A DNA stretch of 64,000 nucleotides, taken from Schistocerca nitens (lineage: Eukaryota > Arthropoda > Insecta > Orthoptera > Acrididae). Positions within the stretch are counted from its first letter, which is position 1; each line of letters opens with the position of its first letter. Positions 1-9,798 of the stretch are shown in pieces. A program made the position numbers and the translations under genes. The DNA is taken from the NCBI RefSeq assembly GCF_023898315.1, contig NC_064622.1, forward strand, positions 174,550,178 through 174,614,177, given 5' to 3'. The notes under the pieces were generated by a model that did not search any database, had not been told where the DNA came from, and worked only from the letters and a program-made list of their open reading frames with translations.

Positions 1-2
1 GG

Positions 3-833
3 CGAACATCTATTCAGACCATCACACAGAAATTACAAACTGTATCATGATCCACTGCAAGTACTATGACTGCTAGGTGGGAGGTGAGAAAACATTGATT
101 TCACGGTCGAGTGGCTGCTCATAACCCATACATTACGCCGGAAAATGCCAAACGACGCCTCGCTTGGTATAAGGGGCGTAAACATTGGACGAATGAACAA
201 TGGAAAAACGTTGTGTGTAGTGACGAATCACGGTACACAATGTGGTGATCCAACGGCAGGGTGTGGGTATGGCGAAAGCCCGGTGAACGTCATCTGTCAG
301 TGTGTGTAGTGCCAACAGTAAAATTCGGAGTCGACAGTGTTATGGTGTGGTCGTGCTTTTCATGGAGGGGGCTCGCACGTCTTGTTGTTTTGCGTCGCAC
401 TATCACAGCACAGGCCTACAATGATGTTTTAAGCACCTTCTTCCTTCCCTCTATTGAAGAGCAATTCGACGATGGCGATTGCATCTTTCAACACGATCGA
501 GCACCTGTTCATAATGCACAGCCTGTGGCTGAGTGGTTACTCGACAATAACATCCCTGTAATGGACTAGCCTGCACAGAGTCCTGACCTGAATGCTATAG
601 AACATTTTTGGGATGTTTTGGAACGCCGACTTCGTGCCAGGCCTCACCGACCGACATCGATACCTCTCCTCACTGCAGCACTCCGTGAAGAATGGGCTGT
701 CATTCCTCAAGAAATCTTTCAGCAGCTAACTGAACGTATGCCTGCGCGAGTGGAAGCTGTCATCAAGGCTAAAGGTGGGCCAAAACCATACTCAATTCCA
801 GAATTACCTATGGAGGGCGCCATGAGCTTGTAA
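3..833 (+). pseudogene. Tc1-like transposase, C-terminal two thirds, decayed
   Basis: This would be a cut-and-paste transposase of the IS630/Tc1/mariner superfamily. The frame starting at base 3 runs to TAA at 831-833. It passes the first catalytic aspartate (SDESRYTMW, near 220), the second (FQHDRAP) and the glutamate in SPDLNAIEHFWD. The second aspartate and the glutamate are 34 residues apart, the DD34E signature. In-frame stops at 48-50, near 96, at 246-248 and at 567-569 show it is dead. The last one replaces the tryptophan expected before PAQSPDL. The TGA at 246-248 is shared with the copy at 40617-43300. Confidence 0.88.
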
Positions 834-841
834 GTCATTTT

Positions 842-1433
842 GCCGGCCGGTGTGGCCGAGTGGCTCTAGGCGCTTCAGTCTGGAAACGGCGGACCGCTAC
901 GGTCGCAGGTTTGAATCCTGCCTCGGGGCCCCGCGGGATTAGCCGAGCGGTCTAGGGCGCTGCAGTCATGGACTGTGCGGCTGGTCCCGGCTCTGAGCAC
1001 TATGGGACTCAACTTCTAAGGTCATGAGTCCCCTAGAGCTTAGAACTAGTTAAACCTAACTAACCTAAGGACATCACACACATCCATGCCCGAGGCAGGA
1101 TTCGAAACTGAGACCGTAGCGGTCTCGCGGTTCCAGACTGCAGCGCCCAGCACCGCACGGCCACTGCGGCCGGCGGCGGTGGTTCGAGTCCTCCCTCGGG
1201 CATGGGTGTGTGTGTTTGTCCTTAGGATAATTTAGGTTAAGTAGTGTGTAAGCTTAGGGACTGATGACCTTAGCAACTAAGTCCCATAAGATTTCACACA
1301 CACATTTTGAACCTGCCTCGGGCATGGATGTGTTTGATGTCCTTAGGTTACTTAGGTTTAAGTAGTTCTAAGTTCTAGGGGACTGATGACCTCAGATGTT
1401 AAGTCCCATAGTGCTAAGAGCCATTTGAACAAT
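842..1433 (+). mobile_element. Triple-nested SINE cluster (A containing B containing reversed A)
   Basis: The outer SINE A (+) occupies 842-928 and about 1308-1433. It is split by a SINE B (+) at about 929-1002 and 1172-1307. SINE B is in turn split by a reversed SINE A fragment at about 991-1172. The outer A resumes by repeating its own GAATCCTGCCTCGGG box as GAACCTGCCTCGGG, which serves as the duplicate around B. The inner A lacks its 3' tail and has no clean duplicate. The heads carry tRNA-like B boxes (GGTTCGAGTCC type) expected to act as internal pol III promoters. Confidence 0.85.
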
Positions 1434-1484
1434 TTGTAAGTCATTTTAAGCCAGGTTTCCGGATACTTTTCATCACATAGTGTA

Positions 1485-3063
1485 GGTAACTACAACGCCA
1501 GACATTGTACATATATCAAAATTATGGGTAAAAGGAAATCAACGGTAAGATTTTCTAATTGTTTAAAATTTATTAATTGCTTTCGCGCGTCACCCATACA
1601 AGCAGCTTCAGATCCATAAAAAATAATAATTATCCGTTACATCGATTTAAACTTAACTCGTGCTAGTGATGTAAGAAAACTGACAAAAGTACGCTATCAT
1701 AATGCAAATACGAGTTAAAAAGTCTTTTTTTTTTCCTTTAGTGGTATGCATGTGACAGTAAGCGTAACTAATAAGTTCCAAAACGCCGAGTCAAAAAACG
1801 GGTTTTTCCAGTGTTCATGTCCCGGTTTCTATTGGTGATAAAAAGGTAGGATCAAGTGTTTTGGATAGTTCTTCAGCTAGAGACTATTAGCCTACTCAAC
1901 AGTAGGATCGTCTTAGTGTCGCTATCCTACAGTACAGGGACAAAGTGCGAATATTACACATTTCCTCCTGCTTGCGCAAGTGCAGGAAATCGGGTGGTTC
2001 TTTTTGCATTTGATGTTGTCTACGTTGGGCCTTATCAAACAGAGTCACCATCAGTTCATGGGGTATTCCTCGGAATACCTCACAAAGACGGTTTTTAATA
2101 CATTTTTGCTGTCACCAGCGGACCAAAACTTAGCCGAGGATTCCAAGACGGCTTTGTACAGCAAATGGCTGAAACGTCTGCTATATATTTCTAAGATTAC
2201 GAACAGCTTTTAAAGTTTTCTTGAGATATCTTTAGCCGTTTCGAAGATACGATCTTCAAAGTTAGCCTTCCTCTACATGTAAAATCCCGGATGAAGCGAA
2301 ATCTAAGTAAGAAACGCAGCAAATTGTTCACACTTTAACGGTATATTCTCCAGCATTTGTCTATAAGATCCACCTGTCCGCGTCTAAAAACCTTTATACG
2401 TTCTCAAGAAACACCCCAAAAAATTGTTTTTTTGGGTACCAAAACCCAGCCGATGCTTCCGAGATGGCTATGCACAGCAAACTGCTGTAATTTTTATGAT
2501 GTATTCTAAAGATTCCGATCTCGAACAGTCTTGAAAACTTTCTTCATATCTTCATCCGTTTTCGAGATGCAGAGGTTCAGAGCAACCCTACTTGCACACG
2601 CAAAATACGGACGTAAAACCGTGTGTGGGGCGAAAACGCAGTTTTTGAAGTGACGTAGCACTGAAAGACATCCTGTAAAGTGATTTCCGTTATCATCTGG
2701 GAACTCTATGCTGTAGTGCTGAAGCACATTCAATTTTTTTTTACACTTAAAATCCAGTTTGAGGTGAAAAATTAATTTTGCGCTATTTCAGTGTCACATA
2801 GATAAACTGTAAATTTTTGCTGACTAATAAATTTCTTTCATACGGGTTACATGCCTTGATGGAGTAGAGCAATGAAGTGGCCCGAGGGAAAAATGCTCTT
2901 ATCGCAGCATAGAATATATGATTTTGTTTCTGTTTATTAAAAATACTATTACTGAAAAGCACGGTATCAGCTACCTCATTCTACCTCCCTCAGCACTTTA
3001 AAAAAAAATTCCAAACCTTTTGGCAAGCCAACACATTCACGATTTTTATGCTGAGAGAGAAGG
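1485..3063. other. Unassigned AT-rich interval
   Basis: I recognise no gene or named element. Short open frames at 1856-2213 and 2506-2733 show no domain. The only clear internal structure is the degenerate 316-bp repeat listed separately. A T-run lies at about 1724-1733. Confidence 0.5.
2123..2750. repeat. Two degenerate tandem copies of a ~316-bp unit
   Basis: CCAAAACTTAGCCGAGGATTC at 2123 recurs as CCAAAACCCAGCCGATGCTTC at 2439. The two stretches stay alignable downstream through a shared AGATTCCGA/AGATTACGA-like block, a TTTTCTT-ATATCTT block and a GTAAAATCCCGGATG versus GCAAAATACGGACG block. A possible weaker third start lies near 2740 (TTAAAATCCAGTTTGAGGTG). Divergence is high, so the duplication is old. 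It could be old satellite or an element's internal repeat. Confidence 0.6.
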
Positions 3064-3262
3064 AAAATGGTTCAAATGGCTCTGAGCACTATGGGACTTA
3101 ACATCTGAGATCATCAGTCCCCTAGAACTTAGAACTACTCAAACCTAACTAACATAAGGACATCACACACATCCATGCCCGAGGCAGGATTCGAACCTGC
3201 GACCGGAGCGGTCGCGCGATTCCAGACTGAAGCGCCTAGAACCGCTCGGCCGCATCGGCCGG
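3064..3262 (-). mobile_element. SINE A, near full length
   Basis: It reads in reverse from the tail (AAATGGTTCAAATGGCTCTG) to the GCCGGCCGATGCGG head. The B box is intact (GCAGGATTCGAACCTGC on this strand). Purine-rich GAGAGAAGG/GAGAGGAGA lies on both sides and may be a duplicate, but flanking low complexity makes this uncertain. Confidence 0.85.
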
Positions 3263-3830
3263 CAGAGAGGAGACAGTGGCAGAGGCAAAGAGACAGGAAA
3301 GTAATAATTACTGGAAGTAGACAGTCCAATAAAGTAGACAGTGTCTGTGTTATAGAAAGAGGGAAGTAGACAGTGTGAGAGAAAGACAGGGATACAGTAG
3401 GAAAAGAGTGAAGGAGACTGTCCTAGGGGGGAGGGGGAGCGGGGGGGGGGGAGGAGAAGGAATAAATAGAAAGAGAAGGTGGCAGTGGGTGAGAGCCAGT
3501 GCTAATGAGAGATACAGTCTACGACAATGTCTACGACGAAGGGAGACAGTGACAGTAGGGAGAAAAAGAGATATTAGCAGTAAAAGAGAGCAGAAGGAAG
3601 TCAGTGACAATGAGAGGGGACAGTAGTAGTAGGACAGAACGAAGGGGGTTGTGGCTGTGACACAGGAGACAAAGACAGAGAGACAAAGAGATAATGACAA
3701 TCAGTTGGGCGGAATGAGTGAGCGAGAAAGGGCAACCGGGAGTGGATGGGTGTGAGCGACTTACAGCGATGGACTAGAGGGTGTGAGCGAGATACCGTTA
3801 GGGGAGATTGTGGGAGTTTGAGGTGAACTG
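3263..3830. repeat. Purine-rich degenerate minisatellite
   Basis: The plus strand is almost all A and G. It is built on imperfect short units such as GAGAGACAG, AGTAGACAGTG and GAGACAGTGACAG, with an 11-base G run at 3441-3451. Long open frames on both strands here come from composition only. The style mirrors the pyrimidine-rich tracts at 40120-40262 and 43385-43830. Confidence 0.75.
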
Positions 3831-3940
3831 CACATTAAAAAGTAGGCAACTTTTCAGTCAGAGTCTTCTAAGCAAACAGGAACGTATTCGCATTTTTGTG
3901 CTCCCATAGGACAATTTGTCTGCTGCTTGTTATTAGGTCC

Positions 3941-4427
3941 TGATGTGTTGGCAGAAGAGCCAACACCGTGTTGCTAGAGGAGGCCGAAATGCATGCGTTT
4001 AAGCTCACGCAGACTGGCGTGCGGTCTGGAACAAGGTAAAGTAATTATCCTATCAAGAAAAGAATGTAGTTGCTTGAATACTTAACTTTAATCCATAATT
4101 GGAGAACATCGCTCTTGATGATACATAATTACAATCTCAATATAAACTGGTAATGGCGCCTTGCTAGGTCGTAGCAAATGACGTAGCTGAAGGCTATGCT
4201 AACTATCGTCTCGGCAAATGAGAGCGTATTTGTCAGTATATCATCGCTAGCAAAGTCTGCTGTACAACTGGGGCGAGTGCTAGGACGTCTCTCTAGACCT
4301 GCCGTGTGGCGGCGCTCGGTCTGCAATCACTGACAGTGGCGACACGCGGGTCCGACGTATGCTAACGGACCGCGGCCGATTTAAAGGCTACCACCTAGCA
4401 AGTGTGGTGTCTGGCGGTGACACCACA
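3941..4427 (-). mobile_element. Solo LTR of an LTR retrotransposon
   Basis: The block starts TG and ends CA (TGATGTGTTGGC ... GGTGACACCACA) and is flanked by an exact 5-bp duplicate GGTCC (3936-3940 and 4428-4432). No gag-pol lies next to it, so the internal region was probably lost by LTR-LTR recombination. Minus orientation is inferred from a TTTAAA box near one end and an ATTAAA signal near the other. Both ends carry short inverted repeats (GTGTTGGC/GCCAACAC and GTGGTGTC/GACACCAC). Gypsy-type elements give 4-6 bp duplicates. Confidence 0.8.
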
Positions 4428-4758
4428 GGTCCCCACAAAAAAAAATCGTATAATAGCTTACACCCCTTTATGTCTTCTGTTGCTTAAAGAGTTTCAGTGT
4501 TGGTTGATACAGCATTTCCAGAGGACATCAGAAGCTGTATTTTTACTCTGCCGGAAAGAAATACAAGACCGTCAATGCCTCTTTTCCGTGGCACCTGTGA
4601 AGAATGTGTAGATACTGTGGTGTTGTAGTGTTAGTGATTCGTTTGTCACGGTCATCGACGATAACATGGCGCTTAGGAGACCTGTAAGTGCACCCTCTAG
4701 TCTGACTTCGCAGGCAGTAACTGTGTTGAATTTCGAGGTGAATAGTGTTTAAAACATT

Positions 4759-5106
4759 CATGTCCCGGGAACGAGCAGATACTGCTACTGAACAACTTCA
4801 ACAATTTGAACGGGATCACATTCTGGACCTATCGAAAGCGGGATGGACGTGTTGCGCGCAAAGTATCGGTATTTATCGTTGTTTTCAGTTGTGCTCTGAG
4901 TAATATTCCCGCACCTGTAGAACAGGTTCTGGACTTCTGCGTAGTACAAACACGCGTCCGGATCAGCACACTATGGAAGCGGCTGTTGCCAACCGAAGAC
5001 CATCCAAGGACGAACTCCGGGCTAATGTTGCACCTACTGTGCCACCGAGAACCTTTGGTAATCGTCTGCTTGCAAAAGAACAAAAATCACGTGCAATTGT
5101 CAATGT
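4759..5106 (+). pseudogene. Tc1-like transposase, N-terminal DNA-binding stub
   Basis: The ATG at 4759 opens MSRERADTATEQLQQFERD and runs into a helix-turn-helix of the Tc1 type (ERDHILDLSKAGWTCCAQSI). After frame changes, the MEAAVANRRPSKDELRANV frame at 4973 gives the second DNA-binding half (PRTFGNRLLAKEQKSRA). The catalytic domain is absent; similarity stops near 5106. Confidence 0.65.
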
Positions 5107-5159
5107 CGATCGAATTCTCAAACAGCCGTGTAACTTAAGATGTTATTTTATTTTATTTT

Positions 5160-5225
5160 GAAGGCTACCAGTTTCAGCATTCCACTATGTCATCTTCAGG
5201 CCCCACATGCGTCTCTCCAAATAAA
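5160..5225 (-). ncRNA. Degenerate hammerhead-like motif, Penelope-type repeat remnant
   Basis: On the minus strand the order is GGC, CTGAAGA, an extra T, a short hairpin, GAAA, CTGG, TA, GCC. This matches the hammerhead layout: stem I GGC/GCC, core CUGANGA, stem II, GAAA, minimal stem III, UH. Stem II has a mismatch. Such motifs are known from the terminal repeats of Penelope-like elements. No Penelope reverse transcriptase is next to it. It may be inactive. Confidence 0.4.
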
Positions 5226-5362
5226 TGAAAATGTCATATTGTGCCATAAATCACTGGACGTGAATTCAATCGTGCTTCACACGAGGACTTGATAGTTGCT
5301 ATCAAGTGTCGTCTAGGTGCCAGTTGTTTCATCGATTACTCTGAAGGCCCACCAGGTGTTCT

Positions 5363-5562
5363 CAAAATGTTCAAATGTGTGTGAATTCCTGAGTGACCGA
5401 ACTGCTGAGGTCATCGGTCCCTAGACTTACACAATACTTAAATTAACTTAACGCTAAGGACAACACTCACACCCTTGCCCGAGGGAAGACTCGAACCTCT
5501 GGCAGGAGGGGCCGCACGATTAGTGACATGGCGTCTCTAACCGCGCGGCCACTCCGCGCGGC
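5363..5562 (-). mobile_element. SINE C
   Basis: Reverse-oriented, running from the tail near TTCAAATGTGTGTG to the GCCGCGCGGAGTGGCC-like head. It has the family's ACCGA-CTGCTGAGGTCATCGGTCC stretch and the B box GAGGTTCGAGTC (reverse complement GACTCGAACCTC). No duplicate was resolved. Confidence 0.8.
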
Positions 5563-6480
5563 TCCAAGTATTCTACTCTAGAAATTTTTGACATCTTCGA
5601 AGTAATGAGTGTGTATGCTTAAACCCCACTCTCGAACTGCACAAGTTGCTGTTTTCTCCGCAGTTGACTTAAGTTGGGCGGTTGTTTGTTTAAACTCTGC
5701 GTCTGTCGGCCACCTCTCGTATTGTTCTGGGTCTCCGTACTGCCTCTCTTGTGTCATGTACGGCCGTATAGGGGTTGCAGGCTTTGGTTCCTGCCCTTTA
5801 CCTTTTGAGCCCCTGGTAGCTTAGTGCTTCTACAGAATAGAAAGTTAACACACGCATTATTGCGTCATAGTTTTGCCCGAGTGATGGCCACGACTCCCTT
5901 AAAAGACGTATTTCATCTTGTTACGGGAATAAGTGATTTTACTGAGGGATACTGTTTGTTTGTCACCTGAAAATTGGCTATCAGTCTCCACACAGCTTAT
6001 TCATCGAAAACACCAAAACGTAGGATTTTTTCCACTTTTTTCCTGGAGTAGAGAAACACTCAGAGCTAACGGTAACTACTTTCTCGCTCTCTTTCTTTAC
6101 TCTTCTTATTTTCCGAAGACAAACACCAGCAGCAGCCTGAACTCTTTACAGAATACTTTTTAATGGGATTTTTATCCCCTCTTTTGCCTCTTCCGACATA
6201 AATTCATTACATTGTAAACAGTCTCTCGTGCCTGGCTAGGAATGCGATGCCATGCTGTGTATAGAAATATCGTCACTAGACAGGCACTGGTCGGCAGACG
6301 ACAGAGGAATTAGTGCCCCCTGCCCCATCTTCCGGGCAAACGAATGATCTCGCCCAGCAGTTCCGGTGAAAATTCGTCACTTCGCACCTATCACCGTAAT
6401 CAGCGCGCACTCTAACTAGGATCAACCCATAGCAAAACATTCTGATTGTTGGAAAAAATCTCTCTCACATTTGAAATAAT
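5563..6480. other. Unassigned interval
   Basis: No recognisable gene or element. Open frames at 5609-5824 and 5933-6163 are short and show no domain. Composition is ordinary for the window. Confidence 0.5.
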
Positions 6481-6599
6481 ATGTGGTTCGTCGGGCTTGC
6501 TTGAATTGTGCAGAGGGTTCTTTCAAGGCAAGGCTAACGTGTGAATGTGGGACAGCTGGCCAGTGCGTTGCAGCGACATATCAAAGCGTAATCAGACCA

Positions 6600-7040
6600 A
6601 GAAGCGCAGCGGCAGCCTCAACGGCCGATCCTTGCGCCAGCAGTGGCTACATACAGTACAGTAGGGGCAGGGGGCAGGGGGCACCCTCGCCTCGGCGTAA
6701 TGAAGTAGTGGGGTGCGGCCGCATTGTGACTGGGGAGCGGCGCGCTGGGGGTGTTTAACCCACCCTCAATTTCCCGGTCGGCGGCCGCCCAATGGGGCAG
6801 ATTTAGCGGCGGCATTGTTGTCATTGTTGCGGCCCCGCCATTTATCATGGGCGCGAGTGACAGCCGCCGCGACGCCACCTGCCGGCGGCGAAACTGATAT
6901 CCGCCCACCCCACTGCCGGAACCCCTCACCCCACACCCAGGCCCACAGCCCGCGTTCACAACAAGTAATGCACTGGCAACGCCGGACAAACACGATGCTG
7001 TGCTATCCAGCGCGACACCTTCAGAGAAGAGACTACGATT
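6600..7040. other. CpG- and GC-rich block 1
   Basis: GC content and CpG density rise abruptly against AT-rich flanks, with several GGCGGC and GCCGCC motifs and a NotI-type GCGGCCGC near 6716. Overlapping frames on both strands (6483-6758, 6618-6989, 6713-7048) are the usual by-product of few stop codons. It could be an unmethylated CpG island near an unseen exon, or GC-rich repeat DNA. Confidence 0.5.
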
Positions 7041-7454
7041 GTCGCTGAAACTCCTGGTTTCCGGTTATAATGGTTTCTTTAATCTCAAATGTAACCTGGT
7101 TTTAATAAACCGCCCATAGTAACTGAGTTATGAAATTACCGATTTTCGGTTTTTTATTTCCGTTATTTCCAGTAATAAAAAAGTAATGAAAGAGTCCCTC
7201 AGAGTTTTTCGTGATACGTTTCAAGATACCTAGAATCAAAATATCGAATAAAATAGGTAATTGACAGAAATATTAGAAAATTTCTCGAAATATAATGAGG
7301 TATTGAACCCCAAAAAATTGTCTTAACCTATTCAACCCAATTTTCGAAACTCTGCTCAACAATCCTGTCGTAATCGAGGACCATACAAGTACTGGCTCAT
7401 TACGAACAGTCATTGCCGCCGGGTGAAAACTAAGGCTCGAGAACACTGTTTCTC

Positions 7455-7665
7455 GCCGCGCCGGGTAGCCGCGATGTCTATGGCGTCCTGTCACGGTTCG
7501 CGCGGCTACTCCCGTCGGAGGTTCGAGTCCTCCCTCGGGCATGGGTGTCTTTGTGTTGTCCGTAGCGTAAGTTAGTTTAAGTTAGATTAAGTGGTGTGTA
7601 CGCTGAGGGACCGATGACCTCAGCAGTGTGGTCCCATAAGATCTTACCACAAATTTCCAATTTCC
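7455..7665 (+). mobile_element. SINE C
   Basis: It begins GCCGCGCCGGGTAGCCGCG, passes the B box GGAGGTTCGAGTCCTCC and ends with the C tail (GGTCCCATAAGATCTTACC, then AAATTTCC repeats). The tail ACAAATTTCCAATTT is shared with the copy at 19025. Confidence 0.85.
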
Positions 7666-7758
7666 ACCGTTTCTCATGTTATGTTATCCGTTTACAGATA
7701 ACGGAATACTATGTAGACACAGGCAGCAGACTATCTATTTTTATTATAAACAATGAAA

Positions 7759-8203
7759 TATCGTGTGACTAGGGCCTCCCGTCGGGTAGACCGTTCGCCT
7801 GGTACAGGTCTTTCGATTTGACGCCACTTCGGCACTTGCGCGTTGATGGGGATGAAATGATGATGATTAGGACAACACAACACCCAGTCCCTGAGAGGAG
7901 AAAATCTGCGACCCAGCCGGGAATCGAACCCGGGCCCTGAGGATTGAGGCCGGCCGAAGTGGCCGTGCGGTTAAAGGCGCTGCAGTCTGGAACCGCAAGA
8001 CCGCTACGGTCGCAGGTTCGAATCCTGCCTCGGGCATGGATGTGTGTGATGTCCTTAGGTTAGTTAGGTTTAACTAGTTCTAAGTTCTAGGGGACTAATG
8101 ACCTCAGCAGTTGAGTCCCATAGTGCTCAGAGCCATTTGAACCATTTTTGAACCTGAGGATTGACATTCTGTCGCGCTGACCACTCAGCTACCGGGAGCG
8201 GAC
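7759..8203 (-). mobile_element. SINE D, interrupted by SINE A
   Basis: On the minus strand it starts with a tRNA-like head (CCCGGTAGCTGAGTGGTCAG, B box GGGTTCGATTCCC) and ends in a body with GATGATGATT repeats. An exact 16-bp duplicate ATTATAAACAATGAAA lies at 7743-7758 and 8204-8219. The SINE A at 7948-8152 splits it in the head. Confidence 0.9.
7948..8152 (+). mobile_element. SINE A nested in SINE D
   Basis: Full-length A copy from GGCCGGCCGAAGTGGCC to the CATTTGAACCATTTTTG tail. An exact 12-bp duplicate CCTGAGGATTGA lies at 7936-7947 and 8153-8164. It is the youngest layer at this site. Confidence 0.93.
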
Positions 8204-8580
8204 ATTATAAACAATGAAACAGTTGTTAACTTTTTAACTTATTACTGTAGCCGTCACATGTTTATCTTTCATTATTTCATAGAAATGGTAGACAAATAAT
8301 ACATTTTTCTGTAAAATTTTTAGCGTTCTTTTTCTTTAATTATATATAATGAAAAACCCGTTTTGTACTCAAAGATATTTACTTACTTTTTTAACAGGAA
8401 TTTGAATACCGTTGTTTTTTATGGTAAAATAAAAAGGTTATTTCAAAAAACTAAAATGAACAAATCAGATAGCAGGCAAAACATAACATTTACAAGAAAC
8501 AATTACGTGACATTATTTAATATTTCAGTAATGAATTAATCTCATGGTCAGTGTCTACTGTCCAATCCGTTCATAAATAC

Positions 8581-8766
8581 TTACTCTATAGTGGAAGTCG
8601 ATTCAGCACAAACAGTATCATTTAAAGACGATACCAAAGCTTCAGAAGCCACAGGATTTCCTACCAACGATAAACATTTTTGGATTACAAATAACAAGCC
8701 TGTCAAACACCCTCGACTCTGCTCCCAAACACGGAAGTAGCACTGCTTCTGGGCAGTAAAGTACAA
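8581..8766 (-). pseudogene. Possible hAT transposase C-terminal fragment
   Basis: The translation contains LLFVIQKCLSLVGNPVASE followed by a stretch ending VCAESTSTIE. This resembles the hAT C-terminal dimerisation block, where a conserved (A/V)xKYLxxPxxSxxSER stretch precedes a conserved AGNxVxxKR stretch. The usual SER is SEA here. The domain is only about 60 residues and the upstream catalytic part is missing. Confidence 0.4.
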
Positions 8767-9056
8767 CGACTGTATTATTGTCTCAACAACGCTTTATCAA
8801 TTCATTTGTGAAATGGTTTTTCTCTTTTATAATTGTCGAATAGTTATTGAAATAGCAATGATCGCTTTCACCATTTTCTATAATAACCCAACATTTCAAA
8901 CATTCAGAAATTGCACCAAAAATCATAACTCGTTTATGAAAACGTTTCATTTAAAAAGCAAAAATTTTAGCACCACTGGTATAGCAAAATTAGACACCGA
9001 ACTTTTACCCCGTTATTAGTAAAACATAAATAAACCTGTTATGACTGAGACTGAGA

Positions 9057-9258
9057 AATAAACTAAACTAAACTAAACTCCGCCCGATCAGGCCATGCAG
9101 GCCCAACATTACCGACCGGCCGCCGTGTCATCCTCAGCCCACAGACATCACTGGATGCGGAGATGGAGGGACACGTGATCAGCACTCCGATGTATCGGCC
9201 GTATGTCACGTTACGAGACCGGAGCCGCTACTTCTCAGTCAAGCAGCTCCTCAGTTGA
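9057..9258 (-). mobile_element. SINE H body, 5S head missing
   Basis: The sequence from the ACTAAACTAAACTAAACT tail through GGAGCCGCTACTTCTCAG is the reverse complement of the body that follows the 5S-like head at 53918-54227 (shared GGCGGCCGGTCGGTA and GCGGCTCCGGTCTCG-type blocks). The head is absent, as expected for a 5'-truncated retroposed copy. The tail is (AGTTT)n-like on the minus strand. Confidence 0.65.
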
Positions 9259-9345
9259 CACAAATACCGAAATATATCAGTTGTTCAGAAATAAAATACC
9301 GTTATCGGTTTTAACGGTTCGGTTTTTCCCATCCCTACTTTAGAG

Positions 9346-9798
9346 AACAGGAATCACTAAGAAGCCTAGGAGAAAATTTTCATCGACTGTCAATAATCGG
9401 GCACCCATTAAGGCACTTTCACAGCCGAAGTTATGCGTCCCGATGCTGTAACCCACTCAGGTATCACGCGGAAAACGAGTGCTCACTTTTGTCGTGTTGT
9501 TGCTAGAAATAGTTGTGGTTTATGCAGTTGTTATCATTATCGACGAACACAAAATAACAGTAGGGGAAAGAAGCAATCGAAGGAACCCAACAAGTTGTTT
9601 CTTTTTCTTGACAAAACATTTCGTGTGTAGCATGAGCAATTTTTCAGATATTTCTGGTATGTCATTGACGTTAGTTTGCTGGAGCGGGCTGAAACTATCT
9701 ATGTGCGTTTAACGTCTGTGGTCAGTGGACAGAAGAATTTCTTCTATCGTAATTTTTTCTCCTGTGGTTGCAAAATGTCAAAATCCGTGTCATTTATA
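9346..9798. other. Unassigned interval
   Basis: No recognisable element. The overlapping frames at 9433-9712 have no domain. Confidence 0.5.

Larger units (their letters stand above)
1..1482 (+). mobile_element. Tc1-like (DD34E) transposon copy 1, cut by the window edge and split by SINEs
   Basis: The left part lies outside the window. The right terminal inverted repeat (TIR) ends at 1482 with CGGATACTTTTCATCACATAG and is followed by the TA target duplicate at 1483-1484. The sequence is closely related to the element at 40265-43382, which shows the whole architecture. A SINE cluster at 842-1433 interrupts it just after the transposase stop codon. The 14-bp duplicate TTGTAAGTCATTTT at 828-841 and 1434-1447 dates that insertion after the Tc1 insertion. 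Confidence 0.9.
7040..9345 (-). mobile_element. Possible decayed hAT-like element with inserted SINEs
   Basis: The right edge (about 9300-9340) resembles a hAT terminal repeat: on the minus strand it reads TAGGGATGGGAAAAACCG, followed by alternating CCGTTA/CCGATA motifs. Related CCGGTTATAA and TTTCGGTTTTT stretches occur at 7050-7160. A minus-strand frame at 8581-8766 looks like a decayed hAT C-terminus. The left end was not located, and the distance is too short for a full transposase once SINEs are removed, so it would be a deletion derivative. Confidence 0.35.

Noticed and set aside
3350-3700. 116-residue minus-strand frame rich in Ser and Leu and its plus-strand partner
   Set aside because: Produced by the purine-rich minisatellite; low complexity and open on both strands.
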